A stretch of 64,000 nucleotides of DNA from Anoplolepis gracilipes (Eukaryota; Arthropoda; Insecta; Hymenoptera; Formicidae): NCBI RefSeq assembly GCF_047496725.1, contig NC_132978.1:12519001-12583000 (forward strand). The letters are read 5' to 3'. The translations under genes were made by a program, and so were the position numbers. Numbering within the stretch: the stretch's first letter is position 1; the number at the start of each line of letters is the position of its first letter. Shown here piece by piece: positions 25,202 through 39,785 of the stretch. A model generated the notes under the pieces. It made no database searches and was not told the origin of the DNA. It saw only the letters and a list, made by a program, of their open reading frames with translations.

Positions 25202-28200
25202 AAATTGATTTTGTAATTGTTTGATATTATATACATATACGATTTAAGATGGGTATAGCAACGTTACGCGAAAGATCCGGCACTTTCCACGCTTAAAAGA
25301 TTTGATCCGAGAAGACTCGTTCTATTCATAGAAAATCAAACTATAAAATTAAGCGATCAGAGAAGAATAGCTTTTCCATTCGGTGTCACAGAGAGAAAGA
25401 GAGTAATATATCGGTGGTCTACGTAGTCCACATACATAAATAATTAAAATTACAATTAGCTGTCGACACAATACTACCAAAGCTGCTATACTGTCTGGTG
25501 TTGGTGAGGATATTCTGGTAGTTCAAAGACGCTTGAGGGACGGCTGAGGAGCAACTTCTCATCTCCGTGCTACGCTGAGCGTAGAATAGCGAGACTGTCG
25601 GAAAAGCGGCGGCAGCGCCCGAGGCGGAATCCACCTCGAAGTGGCTGGTAGTGGTGCTCAGACACTTCTGGAGCTTCCTTATACCCTGGGCGCGCGGGTG
25701 ACGTTGATCTAACGTGACACCCTTGCGAGACACTTGCATATTAATTTCCTCGTCGGTACCGCTAATCGCGCCGGCGGCGGCATTACGAGTACCCGAGCGA
25801 ATTATGCAAGCACCAGCATTAGAACTTGCACCACCGTCACTATTGTAGGCGCCGTTGCTGCCACCCCCACCGCCGCCGCTGCCGCTGCCGGTGCTACAAC
25901 CATCACTATTATCACCATTGTCACCCCTCTCACCACCAACACCCACTGTACTTCTTCCTGTCACCGGCAATACGCACATCCCGTTCATCTACAAATCAGT
26001 GACAAGTCAAATGTGGAGGAAGTGTACGACTTGGTCGTTGCTTTCGTTTGTAAAGCAAAAAATGTGTGCGGATTGGACTTTTTATATGGAAATGAGCGCG
26101 GACTATTAAGCTTTTATCAAAAAATGAGAAAACGGAAATGTATGATAAATTAATTTCCATTCAAATTAATTTTATTTTCATTTTTGTCGAGTAAACTATT
26201 TTATCGTTTATTCGCGTTTTCTAAAGAAAACTTTTTTTTTTTTCTTATTATGATATTGATTAATTAAGAACGGAAATATATATACAAAATAGAAATACTA
26301 AAATACTCATCATATAAACGTAATAAAAATATGAAAAACATCAAACAAAATATTAAACGAAATAGCAGAGTCGTATGTGTGTGTGTGTGTGTGTGTGTGT
26401 GCGCGTATGTGTGTGTGTTATAACATAACAGTATTCAAAAATATTAAAGTCATAAATACATTTTAATTATCTAAACATATTTATAAATTTTTCTTACGTA
26501 AAGTTATATATATATGATTGCCCACCCTAAAATCGAAGACTCCGTTAAATGTAATAATGAAACTGAATAGCTGGTGAGATAAGAAATGGTCAATAATTAT
26601 TATTTTTTTTTTTTTTTAGAGAATTGTCTTATAATATTCACAAACAACTATTATTCTTTATTAAATGATACATGTATGGGAAAGCATTTTAATAAAGAAA
26701 CTTTATTTGTTTTTTCATTAAAACGCTCTTGTAGTTGGAATTCACGATAACATATTGGAGGCATTCTTCTCACATTGTTTCGATAACAATAACAAATCTT
26801 CTTGAGAGGATCGATCCTACTTAAAAAAACAATTCGTCAGAATCAATCGAAATAGCATAATGAAAGTTTGCGTCAGAATAGATGTTTGTGTAAAACTAAC
26901 GTCTATTTTCATTAGACGGAAAATCAGGAGATTAAGCTTTTTCTTTGCCATCTCATGATTCATGACTATGTGTTTTGTCGCGTCGGTACGAAATGACTAA
27001 CGTCCCTCGACAGATAAAGATCCCTAAAGACAGATCGAAAACACTTTGATTCATTCGACAGGGAACTTTGCCTCGACTATTGAAAAGACGATTTTTCGAA
27101 GAAATTTGTATGTGAAATAATATTTGTTATCATTGTTGTTGTCTGCACTGGGGGGAAGATCTCGTTGAGAGAAAAAATGATAAACGCCTGCTCGTGTATG
27201 CACATCTTGTTGCTCGCTATGTGGAATATCAGAATATTATGCAGAGTCCTCTATAGTAGTCAGTCAATGTCGAGATAGAAATTTGAAAGAGTTAGACTTA
27301 TAAAGTGTCCTGTCAGCAGCGTTTATATAATTTCACGCCTTAATCTAATCAATAAAAGAAAATGTCTTGTTGTCATTGATGATGCCACGATCATCAGTGT
27401 TGTTATTATTATTACTATTGCTATTTGCGTGCAAACCATCGAAAAAATTTCCAAAAGCTTTGAAAGCAATGTTGTACCGAGAGAAAGGTGTCTGTGAATA
27501 ATATATTCGTTAGTAAGGAACGTAAGAAGAGAAAAATCATAATTCTACATGTAGATTTGAAGATAAGTGGAAGTCGATGTCAATCGTATTCGAGAAATAT
27601 GTTAATAGTCTACGAATAGAATCCGATTTTTGGATTATTGTGATCAAGCTACATAGATAGGATGATAAAAACACTGCCTAATAATTTGTAACGTGTAATA
27701 TCATACATCTTGACTGAGATCTTGATGTCAAGGTGTGTACTTTTCTCTCGGTGATAAGACAACTGTCAAAATATGAAAAACCTTGTTTTTACCTGAATCG
27801 AGCTTGCTGTCGGGGAAGACCGCAAAATTGATTTGAACCTGAAAAAGTGTTAAAGTAGAATCTTCAAATTCGTATTGTACAGTGTAAAATGTAGATAGAG
27901 GACTTGGCGCCGGTACAAACAGGGTCGTGTTATTTCCTGTTGATATTCCCGCGAGAGGAGGGGTATTTCCCACATTTTGCGAGCATAAGAACAATGTTTA
28001 CAAGGAATAAATGTAGCCATAAGATTTGGAAGTTGACACAAATGGATACCAAGACCAAACGGGAGACGATGCACTTTTCAAATATTTACTACGCATTCCA
28101 GGTATATTGGTAACCTAGGGGTGGAAATAACTAGAAAAATCTTAATTATGTACGGTGACTCCCGACCTATTGACCTATCGAACTCATCAATACGAATGAA

Positions 28201-31200
28201 TTGCATACTAAAGACGATTCAGCACGATATGCTTTATGAAAAGACAATCGATGCAGTTTAGTGAAGCGTTGACATTCTTTAAAATGTATTTTTCTGAAAA
28301 TAGTATTACAAACATTATATTTGCAGATGTAAATTAACATATATCCTAACAGAGATATTTACATCCGACAAATTTTTATTTGTGTACTTTACAGCGTAAT
28401 TTACATCTCGCAACCTGTCTCGATAATCTTATTATACTTTTAGTATTGTTTTCACACAGTAAGAACTTGCAGTATTACATCAAATTACTCATTTTATCAT
28501 TTAAATTTCTAACTTACGCACAAGGCATTTTCTGATCAAAATCAGGAATGCATTTTAAAGAATTATCATTTTCGACGTACATTGCGTTGTATCCTCTAGC
28601 AGGAATATTGTCTGCACTCTTCTATTAATTATAAGGCCTTTTCTTCATAACCGAAGAAACGTCGACACACTTCGGACGAGCCTAATCATAATAATCGATG
28701 AAATTATTGACTGACCATTATATTAGACTCTACATCTCTCTCTTGCGTGACCAAATTTCACAGCACAGTCTCTCTTATTCCACATAACTATAAATATTTA
28801 TTTTACAAGAAAAATATACGCCAATCAATTAATTTGAATTTTAAAAACGATAGTATCTATTCAAGCTTCTATTATCAAATTGTTGCAAAAATCTTGTTAT
28901 AAGAGCCAAGTTATTTATTACTATCATCTTTAATTAATTGAAAACGGAAAGAAATTATGTGTTAGAAATTAAATAAATATAATTTAAAAGATATATATGA
29001 AAATGTATAATAACTTTATACAAGTAATTTTCATTGCACGTATTAAAATACGTAACACATGCTCTTTAAAAGCATAATAAACACGAAATAAATTGCTACC
29101 GTTTATTTTCTTTTTAATAATATATAAGTATCTATCAACAATATTTAGATTGCATTATAATAGCACTGCTATTTCATCAATATGCATTTATATTCGACAT
29201 GCAATAAGAAAAGACTTATAATGAATAACTAGGAACTTGCGAGCTATTTTATTCCAAATTATGTATATGCGAATATTTAGATTTATGTGATCTATTATGT
29301 GTCAAAAAATTTGAAAACTATTAGTATTAATTATTTAATACTCGTCTGTTCGTATAAGACATATCTTGTTAGTAATGTGTAGAGCTATTAAGAGTTACCA
29401 CCACGATTTTCTTGCAAGAGTACATGTGTGTTAGAAGCTATTATTATTATTTAAATATTGATTATTGTTAATTAAATACTGATTCTTAAATATTAACTGT
29501 TTCACATAAACCTTTGATGATGACATATGTTATAATGAAAGCCAATATTGGGTAAGAAAATGAAAATTGTATTTTTCACAAAATTAACGATCAAATTGAA
29601 ATATTTTATTTTTTTCCATAGTAATATACAAATTAATAGTAAGAAATTTTTAATTGAAATGTGGAGAGAAAATATATTTATTCTATTATAGGGAAAGTTT
29701 AATATCTTTGCTTTAAAATTAAATGAATATAGAGTATATATAAGTCTAAAATATGCATAATGAAATATTAAATAATCGACAATTGAATGATCTATTTCTC
29801 AATTTATAATCTATAATTTATTGCAATTTACCCAATCTTGGCAACGATGCAATTAATATGAGTTGTGTTAACGTTTCCTCTGGAAATAATCATGAACGCA
29901 TCTAAGAGCATCCTAGGCTTTGTATTAAAAAAAAAGAGGCAGAAGCACGTCCAGGACCAGCCGAGCTCTCTCTATGGTTAGTCTACACCCACCACATGTT
30001 CTCAATCACAGATACAAATGCAATTCCATTGTTAATCGCACGTTTCCCGATCGAGGAAGATTTCGATCGTTAGTAAGATTAATTACACGCACACATTCAC
30101 ATTTAACGTGAAAATCTAACGAAGTAATATATCTCTAAGGACACACGGACGACACAAAACGCTTTTCTACGTTAGATATAAACACTTACTGAATCTTCTT
30201 ATAAGATTGCAGGTGAATGATTCGGAGGTAGCGTTCTCTTCGCATCTTAGGTCACAAACGGTCGTCTCGTTCTTGGAAAATTTCAGATTCGGCACCGAAA
30301 GTAAGCGGCCTTCTCTCTTTGCCTGTTTGATCTTGGCAATACGTTTCAATCGCGGTGGTTTTAGGTCGTGTTCGGGCAAAGATAAATTCATCGGTCTCAC
30401 TACTTCGGTTTTTACGCCGATATTACCGTCGTTTATTATCATTTTCTCGTTCTCGTTTTCACTCGTAGGGCTTCTAGCCTCTTGGATTTCTCGCTTCCTG
30501 TCATCGATCTGAGGACTCTCGCCTCCCGGAGATTGATTCTCCGGTGACAAAGAGGATTCAGAGTCGACACTTTCGACCGGTGACAGCGAACGACTCGTGC
30601 AGGCCGTTTCGTCGATATTGCAGTAAAATGTGGAAGACTTTTGACTGCCAGTATCGCCGCTTGTCTGCTGGCATTGGGGTACTTGCATGAGCCCCGATGA
30701 CGAGCTCTTTCGGAAACATAAAGACGTACATTGTAAACGTAAAACGACATTAGATTCCAGAAGAGAAGCAAAAATGTGCTGTTATTTGTTAAATGTGCAG
30801 AAATTGCATTACAAAAAGCAATTTCCGGTATAAGCACACAAAATTAACCACACGAAAAATATTTTTTTATAATCAAATAATTTATCATACAATGTAGGAA
30901 AATTTAAATATTTTCTTCATAAAATTACGAATTTAAAAGGAGAAAGAACCATTGCTCTTATGTTGTATTGTATTTGTACTTGTACTCGTATGAACATGTA
31001 TATACGTATATGCATATACATATGAATAATGCAGAGATATAAAAATGCAATGGCTGCGCTACAAACTATCTTGGGTACGTACTATTAAAATGCTATATAC
31101 AATAGTTAAAATATTTCGCGAAAATATAAACTGGTAACAATAAAAAAATTAAAAAAACTGTGATTTTTAGTTAGTTATACAAAAAACGATAATTAAAGCA

Positions 31201-31575
31201 CGTATTAAAAAGCATACAAGTACCCCATTCTGAGAAGACACCAAAGATGGTGTAAAAGTATTTTTGATCTTCAGATCAACCTTGCTCAGTTGTCTCTTGA
31301 GACTAAATCCCTTCCAACCTTGACTTTTTTGACACTCGTCGTCGTTCCCTGCTTTATTGTGTTCGTTCGTGGATTCCTCCCCACTCGATTTATCGCTATT
31401 GTTTCCAGTCTGACTTTCATTTGGAAGACATACTTGTTGAGTCGAATCTGCTATCCTTGTAACTACTGGCTCGGATTCCATCACGGATTCTCGTTGATTC
31501 TGATGAATTTAAGATGTTGGGCTTTGCATAATCAATCAGTTTGTAGGTAAAGAGATTTTGCATACATACGTACAT

Positions 31576-31627
<52 letters not shown>

Positions 31628-32136
31628 ATGGAAAAAAATTATATATATATATATAATATAGAACCTAATTCTAAAAAAATTTATATTTAAAAAAATATTA
31701 TTAAATTATTTTCGCGTTCATGTTCCGTAAGTGTCCACTAATAGTGGTGTAGACTAATCCCTTATTATCGTGCTGTTATATGATCTGCCGTGTCTGTAAA
31801 CGCGTGAAACATGCCTAAGAACAAGCGCATGTCAAATTCAAATTGAAAGCTATCGCAAACATATGGTCACTTGTCACTTTCCAAGCTTGTGAAAATTTTA
31901 TATCGAAGAGTGCAGACAGGACAATAATTGTATATATATATTTTTTTTCTCTTTTACACGAATAAATCTGTCTGCCAAAATGCCTAAGATGCTCATAGAA
32001 ACGTAGGCCTTGTATTTATAATCGCTAGTAAATAGAATATCATAATATATCTTCTACAAATTAACATTATACATTAGTCAAACTTATTTCTTTTTTTATT
32101 ATTTAATTGTTCGTAACATTAAATAAATTTTATAAG

Positions 32137-32167
<31 letters not shown>

Positions 32168-32231
32168 AGTGTTTCAAAATTTCAATATTTTTAGACTATT
32201 GAATCTTATCGAGAAAGAGAGATAAAAACAT

Positions 32232-32280
<49 letters not shown>

Positions 32281-33868
32281 AAATTCAAGAAATACTGCAT
32301 ACCATTATCATCATATGATTTGTCTAATAAATGATTTATATAAACGGAAAGAAATACGATTAGTCGCTGATATTTTTACGTATAACTTGTAATTCTTGGA
32401 AAGTATCTACAGTTTTCTCGATAAAAGAATATCAAATGAGATCAGAAATATTGATTCTTGACGATACTAGAAATCTCTGAAAAATAATTTATGAAGAATA
32501 TATAATACAACATCAGCTTATACGTATAACTGAGTTGATGTACACATTTCATATCTGTGTGCAAAGTCAAGTTATAAATCTTATCTACATGTTCGCGTAT
32601 AAAATAAGCAAAAATATATTCAACAAAATTACATCGATAATATATGTACTAACATTTACATTTACTAAGCATGCGAATATGTAAATATTGCTGGAAGATA
32701 ATTGGATACTGGCTTTATAAAATAGCTCTGTGAAAGAATAGTTATACCATTTCTGATAATATAATTTCCGTTCAACTTGCTTTAAAGTATAAATGAAAAG
32801 TTAGAGATGATCTTAAACAATGCATGTATGCATTACATCAGTAAGATGACAGTACTAGGCGCTGATAAAGGTAGAACAAGCATGTAGAGACACGTGTTAG
32901 AAAAATATTACATGTCAAATATATTGTAAGTTTGCACAAATTTACTTTTACAACCAAGGCGGGGGATTAAATTATAATCTTTAACAATATTCACAAAATT
33001 CTGGGCCGTAAAGAATAAAACGTACAATAATTTAGTTTGACTTAAGGTTTGAACTTGAAATGTAATAAAAATATATATCAAATCTGTGTCAAAGCTTCTA
33101 GAAAACACTTTCAATATTAAAACTTTCAATCAATCAAATGTTATTCCTAATCACGAAAACATTACCAAATATTCTATTTTACTCGTAACACATTCGTAGT
33201 GTATGGATATATCTTTAATCACCTGCTAGATATCTCATCAATAATTGAGCAATGCTGACATTTACTGATGTGATGTATATACGTAGCTGAAACATGTTAT
33301 GATTAGCATTAAATAAACACGTTTTGTTTTTATGCTAATAAACATAGTACTGTACATACATTAAGAATATACTCTTCTTTGTAAAAATATTGTCATATAT
33401 TATCTACAGTGACAAGTTTCTGATTTCTAACACATAGAAAGCACTACATCAATTAAATATTACGTTCAAATAAATGTTGTTTACGTCGGTTTAAATTTAT
33501 TAACATAATGTAATGAATGCCAACTATCACAATCAAATTATGTGTAAATACAAATAAAACGCCAGTGTAAACACATTTAATGATAAGATTTCATCTTTAA
33601 CTTTTCCTTAATGATATTTTCAAGCATGATTTCTCAAATACTTGATAGATGATCTCAAATTTGAGATTCAACACATATCTGAAAATTCTCCATCTTATAT
33701 AATACGTCGTGTATAAATATACAAAAATTAACACTGCAAATGTTTGATGTATGACTTGTGTTGCATATTGATTTTTTCATGCATTATTGTGTATATTAAT
33801 GTCTAATGACATACGTTATATGATAAAAAGATTTATGAATAACATTGTAAATTTATCACACTAATATA

Positions 33869-33933
<65 letters not shown>

Positions 33934-34649
33934 TTGTACATACATATATCCATCCATCTTTTAAAAAGTAGTATCAGTCTTCAAAGTAAATTAATACTAA
34001 TTGTAAGTTATGTAATGTCAACATTGTTAATAACACACATCATATTAATTTAATTTGATTTTGCTTCTTACATTTACATATGTTTATATCAAATCTATGC
34101 ACATGCACAGATCCCATCAAATGTTTATGTGAGAACGGTTGTCATGTATTACGTAATTAATGCGTTTCTTAATCCTGTTTTTCTATTGTTTTTACTTCTT
34201 TTCATTCGTCCATCAGTTACTATATTCAACATTTTATCATCTAATTATAAATTTAATGATAAAAACTGAAATTGAATGTTTTACTATTAATATTGCTCTA
34301 CCTACTCAAATAATATATAAATAAAGACTAATACTTTCTCTTAACAGAACAACATTACACAATACAAAAAACTGTAACAAATTTCCCAACAGAAATATAT
34401 TTGGTCTTACTTGCTTCAATGGTAGACACATAGTTAGCTAAACATTAAATACAAAATATATATATAAATGTAACGAAAAAAATTTTTATAAAATCGCGTA
34501 AAAAAGATAAAAATAATTGTAATTATAACATTAATTGTATATACACTTCTTATAATCGATTTTTAATTGAAGCATAAAACTAATAGTATTTTTTGTAATA
34601 AAATAATATACGTTTTTTTTTACTATTTCATTGCATCTAATATTTTAGA

Positions 34650-34716
<67 letters not shown>

Positions 34717-37700
34717 TAACTTAGATTTTCTTAAATATACTTAACGTCTTGTTATAAAAATAATTTGTCCAGAAATTAAAAAAGCCATATTAATATAATT
34801 TATAAAACAATTTTTAGCACGTGGAAAATGACAAGCTTGACCAATAGTTGCCGATATAAAATCATTCTTTTTGATATATAACAAAAAAATATTTACAATA
34901 GATTTTTTCAAATATATTCATTAAATTTTAGAAGCTAGAAGATTGCGTTCTGTTTGAATCATTTAGTAAGAAAAAATAATTTTTAATCCATTAAATAAAA
35001 TACGTTAGAAATACAGATTATTCTTTCTGAGATACAACAGCTCGAATTCTAATAGATATATTTAAAATAAATAGCACATATGTAATTGTCCTTTTTTTAT
35101 AATATTATTGTTTAATATATTATTTGATAAAAAATTGCTAAAAAGCAAAAAATCTTGAATATTTTTGTTATTATAATATATTAAAAAAAAAATAAAGTTT
35201 AGCATGTAATAAATAAATTAAAAATATGTAGGAAAAGAATATTATTGCATCTAAAAATTTTTTTCCTAGACATAGAATGCAATAATCATTTACACATAAT
35301 TGTAGCTTGAATACAAACGTAATTTAATTATCTTATTGCAAAATAATATCTTCTTACTATACAAATTTAAATGCAAACTCTATGTAAAGTTTAAGCTACA
35401 TCTAAATTATTAAGAATAATGTTAATAATATAATAATAAAAGCTCTAAAAATTTAATAATTTAAAAATTAAAAACCTAAAATATATATATATAAAAATTA
35501 ATTAATATATACACTGAGAAGTATTTGATTAATAATAACATGTCTTAAAGTGTTATTTATATTAAAATTTGACGGAATATGTTTGTTATATTTTTTATTT
35601 GTTAGTTGGTCGCGTAAAAAATAATTTCTGATTACTTATTAAAGAATAATTGTTTGTTATGTTTATTAGATCTTGTTAAAATATCAGACATTTCTATTCG
35701 TGGTTGAAACATTTTTGAGTGTAAAAGAGACCATTACCCTTTTGATTAAAAAATAGATCATTGTCCGCTATATAGGGAGAGAATGGATACTTTACCTTCT
35801 TGCCAACATTTATTTTGCTTTATGATATATTTAAAAAATTTTTTAAGAGCGATGAGATTATGTTTTTAGTAAATTATACTACGACATATAAAATATAGGA
35901 AAGATCCTCAAATTACAGAAAGATTCCTCAAGCAATGTTTAGGCTAGTAAATTAGAAAAAAAAATCTTTAGGTCATTACTTTCTATTATGTTAAGAAAAA
36001 AATGTGCTATGGGCTGCATTGTGCAATTAAATAAGATTTTAGGTATTTCTTATGCACGCCCACGTTTAAGTGTATGAACGTGCACGTGTGCGTGTTACGA
36101 GGTTTTTTTCTAAATTATCGAATCGCTAATTTATATTTAAAAAATTGAAAAAAATATATATTTCATTGATCATAAAACTTTAAACTATGATATTTTTTGT
36201 ATTAATACGATTGTTTCGCATAACCGTAGTAATTAAACTATATTGCAAATATTTTATAATCACACATGCAGTGAAGAATAATGTTGGCATTTAGAGAAAG
36301 CAGAATGCAAGACGCCCAAGATGTAAAAATTCTAAAAGGTTTTTGTAAACAAGATCGAGGAGTAGGGACTGGGGAACTCGAAATATAAATAGTTTCAATA
36401 GAAGAAGTACATTTTACCTGGTCTGTACTCGGACTTCGGGCCTTGTCTTCATTTTCTCGTCTTAAGTCATCTTGCCGTTTGGGACTCCGTAAGACGCGTT
36501 GATAAGGATCAGAACCACCTCCAATATCACTGGTATTCAATACAATTAAAGAAATCTTCTGCACGATGTCCACTATCACTAACCCTGACTCGTTTCCATA
36601 GGCCAATCTACACATAAACATAAAAATATTCTATTCTATTATCTCTCTATAATATACAAACATATACACCTTTTTGCGAATAAAATATTATAAAATTTTA
36701 TTAGAGTTTATAAAAATATATTTCTAAAAAAAAATTTATATAAATTTATATCAAAATATTATATAAAATAAAAAATTATATATTTTATATAAATTTATAA
36801 AATTTATATAAAAATTTATATTTTAATAATATTCGCGTACGAGCGCGGTAATATCAATCCGATTGTATATTATTAATTTTCACTTGCACATAACAATTAT
36901 TTAATATAATCTCTGAATATTATATATTATTGTATATATTATATATATAGTGTATACTCACAGGCCATATGAAGAATTTAAGCTAAGAGCAGTTATATTT
37001 TCCGGTTGTTCTCCAATGGGTGCCGTTGTCAAACAAATCAATGTTGCTTGAAAACCGGCCGCTCTCTTTTGTAGCCCCGTTTTAATCTTGAGCGGATGAT
37101 TAAACTCTGTATTCTTCGATTCCACATTTCCCACGGTGTTTGCCGGAGATTCACGATCCGGCGAATTATCCCCTTCTTTTGTTGGGTCCACTGATAAGCA
37201 TATCTCCAAAGTCTGTAATCAGAAAAAAAGAACATGTCTTTTTTTCCAAGAGAGTAAGTAATAAAATCGAGGTATGAAGAGAGCACGTTTTATTTAGTAA
37301 ATCTTTAACAAAGTAATTTGAAATGAAATAAGAGAAAAATATGAGATACATTGCCATTCGCTACTTTATTATAATTGTTTAATTCTAATTGTAAGTTTAA
37401 TAACAGATAGATTAAAGTAATGTTTCAATAAGAGCAAGAACAATAACTTACCACTACTTCAGACATACTCTCGACCTTTTTAAATTTAAACAACACAACG
37501 TGTTTGCCGCTTCCCGCAATAGCTAATTTTCGACTTTCAGGACAAAGGAAGATAAGTTGAATCGCTAACGGGTCTTCCTCGGAGTCTATACTACGCGTTC
37601 TAGTCTTTTCGAAAAGTTTCGCCGTCTTTAGTTTGTAAAGAACTTGTAACGTTCCCGCTGAAGCGTCCCAGAACTTTATACTCCCATCGGCATGCCTATG

Positions 37701-38239
37701 AACAGACACACATACATACGCATATTTATAGTTATAGAAATTTAAGGAATTTATCGATTATCAGCCAACTAGTGGTAGACGGTGACTTATACATATATGT
37801 ATGATAACTGATATAGCGAGTAAGATGTATATATTTTAACGAAACTATGTATGTTATCATTATGATGAAAGAGATAAATTCATGGTTCATTAATATGAGA
37901 TGATTTATGTTAATATTATACCCAGTAAGAATAATCTCGTTATAACTGCTAGAACTAGAACTCCATTCTCCCCCAGAAATAGGCCATTCTTTCTCGCTAA
38001 AGCCCGTTTTCTTTTGTGACTTGGATCCAACGGAATAAAATGCAGGTACCAGATCCGAAGGACAGTCCGCGAAATATGCACAACATGTTACGGGAGATTC
38101 ATGAATATCCATGGGATACGGATTCTCGAAACAAGGGAATCCAGGAGTTAACAAATCTATCACAACCAGATCATTTTGTAGTAGAACAACAACAGCGTAA
38201 GGATCTTGAAAATCTGAAAAATAAATAATGATTTTAATA

Positions 38240-38302
<63 letters not shown>

Positions 38303-39747
38303 GATTACATTTCCATCGCTATCATATCATTATAATTATTATCCAATGAAAAATAACACGTTAATTATACATTGACATTTATCAAAAAATCACTTATATT
38401 ATAGTCAACAGTATAATTTAGTTGTCACGAAAACAATATTTTATTCAAGAATTTTATTAAAAATGTTATACTGTACCACTAGCCCATGGACTATCACACA
38501 GCGTTACAAAGTCTATAACATTATGTTCCATTTCAAGCACCGTAGTAGTTTTTCCATTTTGTATCACTGTAATGCTAGGTGTTCTTCCAGTGGTATCGTA
38601 TGCTAATCCACCAGAAAATATGATATACGTATCCCTAATAAAAAAAAATCACGTTTTTATTTTATTTGAAAAATTAACAGATAGTTACACTTAATAAAGA
38701 GCTATTCTGTAATCGTTAAACAAGTGATGTATGATTTTGTTTACCCTGATCTCGATAATTTCCACTCTACTTTTTGAATGGGTTTGCAAAGTTCAGGTTC
38801 TCCGTCTTTAGTAGCTTTTGCTATAAAAGGGATATATTATCGACATAAAATTTTTCTAGATTATGTAATCGAACACAGATAACGGAATTGTATACCATCG
38901 ATTAAGTCTCACCGTGTGGGTATGTAACATTCGCCGGCTTTAATTGCCGAACAGTCCAAGTCGAGAGTGAACCATCCGTGTGACTGCACATAAACTGTTT
39001 ACCTTCATGGTGCCATGTTATCGATTTTAATGGATCGTCTGTTTGACACCTATAGTCAGCATTTTTGGTTTTTAAGTCCCACAGAACAATTTGCCCTGTC
39101 GTATATCCTATAAGCATCTGAAAATAAACCAACCGCATGTATATAAAGTGCACGTAAAGTAATTATAAAACATGTTTCCTTGAAACAAGAGAAACGTGGA
39201 TTTATATGCATATATAAGGATGATAAAATATATTCTTTTACGAAATATCTCGATTCTGTTATCACGACAATGCACTTAACATATACATATACAAATAGTA
39301 CCAAGTATAAAAAATGTAGTGGACAAATTTCTACAAAATTTGTGCAAAGGGCACATGTAAAACTCAGAGATATGATGATTGCGCATGATATCGATCGTTG
39401 AAGAAGAATGAGGTGGAAGATTTTTGTAATCAAAGAGAACAAAGTCACTTGTAGAAAAAGATTGTGCTATTGACATACATATTACGCGATCGGGGCAAAA
39501 TTTATTTCGAAAATATAAAATATCACAATTTAATTATGCAATTTACTTGAGTGCATAAAATATGTAATGTACTTTTGTAAATTTATTTTATTAAGAAAAC
39601 GCAGTTTTTTATTTCATATTCTTCTATAATATTTTATTTAGTGTAATCACAGTGTTTAAAGATAATGTTTTCAAAACGATGCTTTGCAGTTACACATTAA
39701 AGACAATTAAATAAATAATATTGATAAATATTGATTGAAATAAAAAA

Positions 39748-39785
<38 letters not shown>

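Larger units (their letters stand above)
23202..30189 (-). other. Tomosyn intron 14 (7 kb)
   Basis: This is the longest tomosyn intron. It contains a run of GAC/GAT and AAT trinucleotides near 23448-23500, the dispersed repeat at 24284, the palindrome at 25127, an open frame at 25419-25988 with a good splice acceptor, and (TG)n at 26375-26420. A 46-nt segment at 27793-27838 flanked by TTTTTCAG and GTAAAA looks like an exon but would break the frame. The rest is AT-rich and featureless. Confidence 0.6.

Noticed and set aside
25734..26153. 139-codon plus-strand frame
   Set aside because: It is antisense to the more coding-like minus-strand frame and its Thr/Ala runs mirror Gly/Ser codons on the other strand.
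27793..27838. 46-nt exon with good acceptor and donor in tomosyn intron 14
   Set aside because: Its length is not a multiple of three, so inclusion between exons 14 and 15 shifts the frame of the rest of the protein. Kept only as a possible decoy or poison exon.
30207..30512. 101-codon plus-strand frame
   Set aside because: It is antisense to tomosyn exon 14, which fits the gene model on the minus strand.
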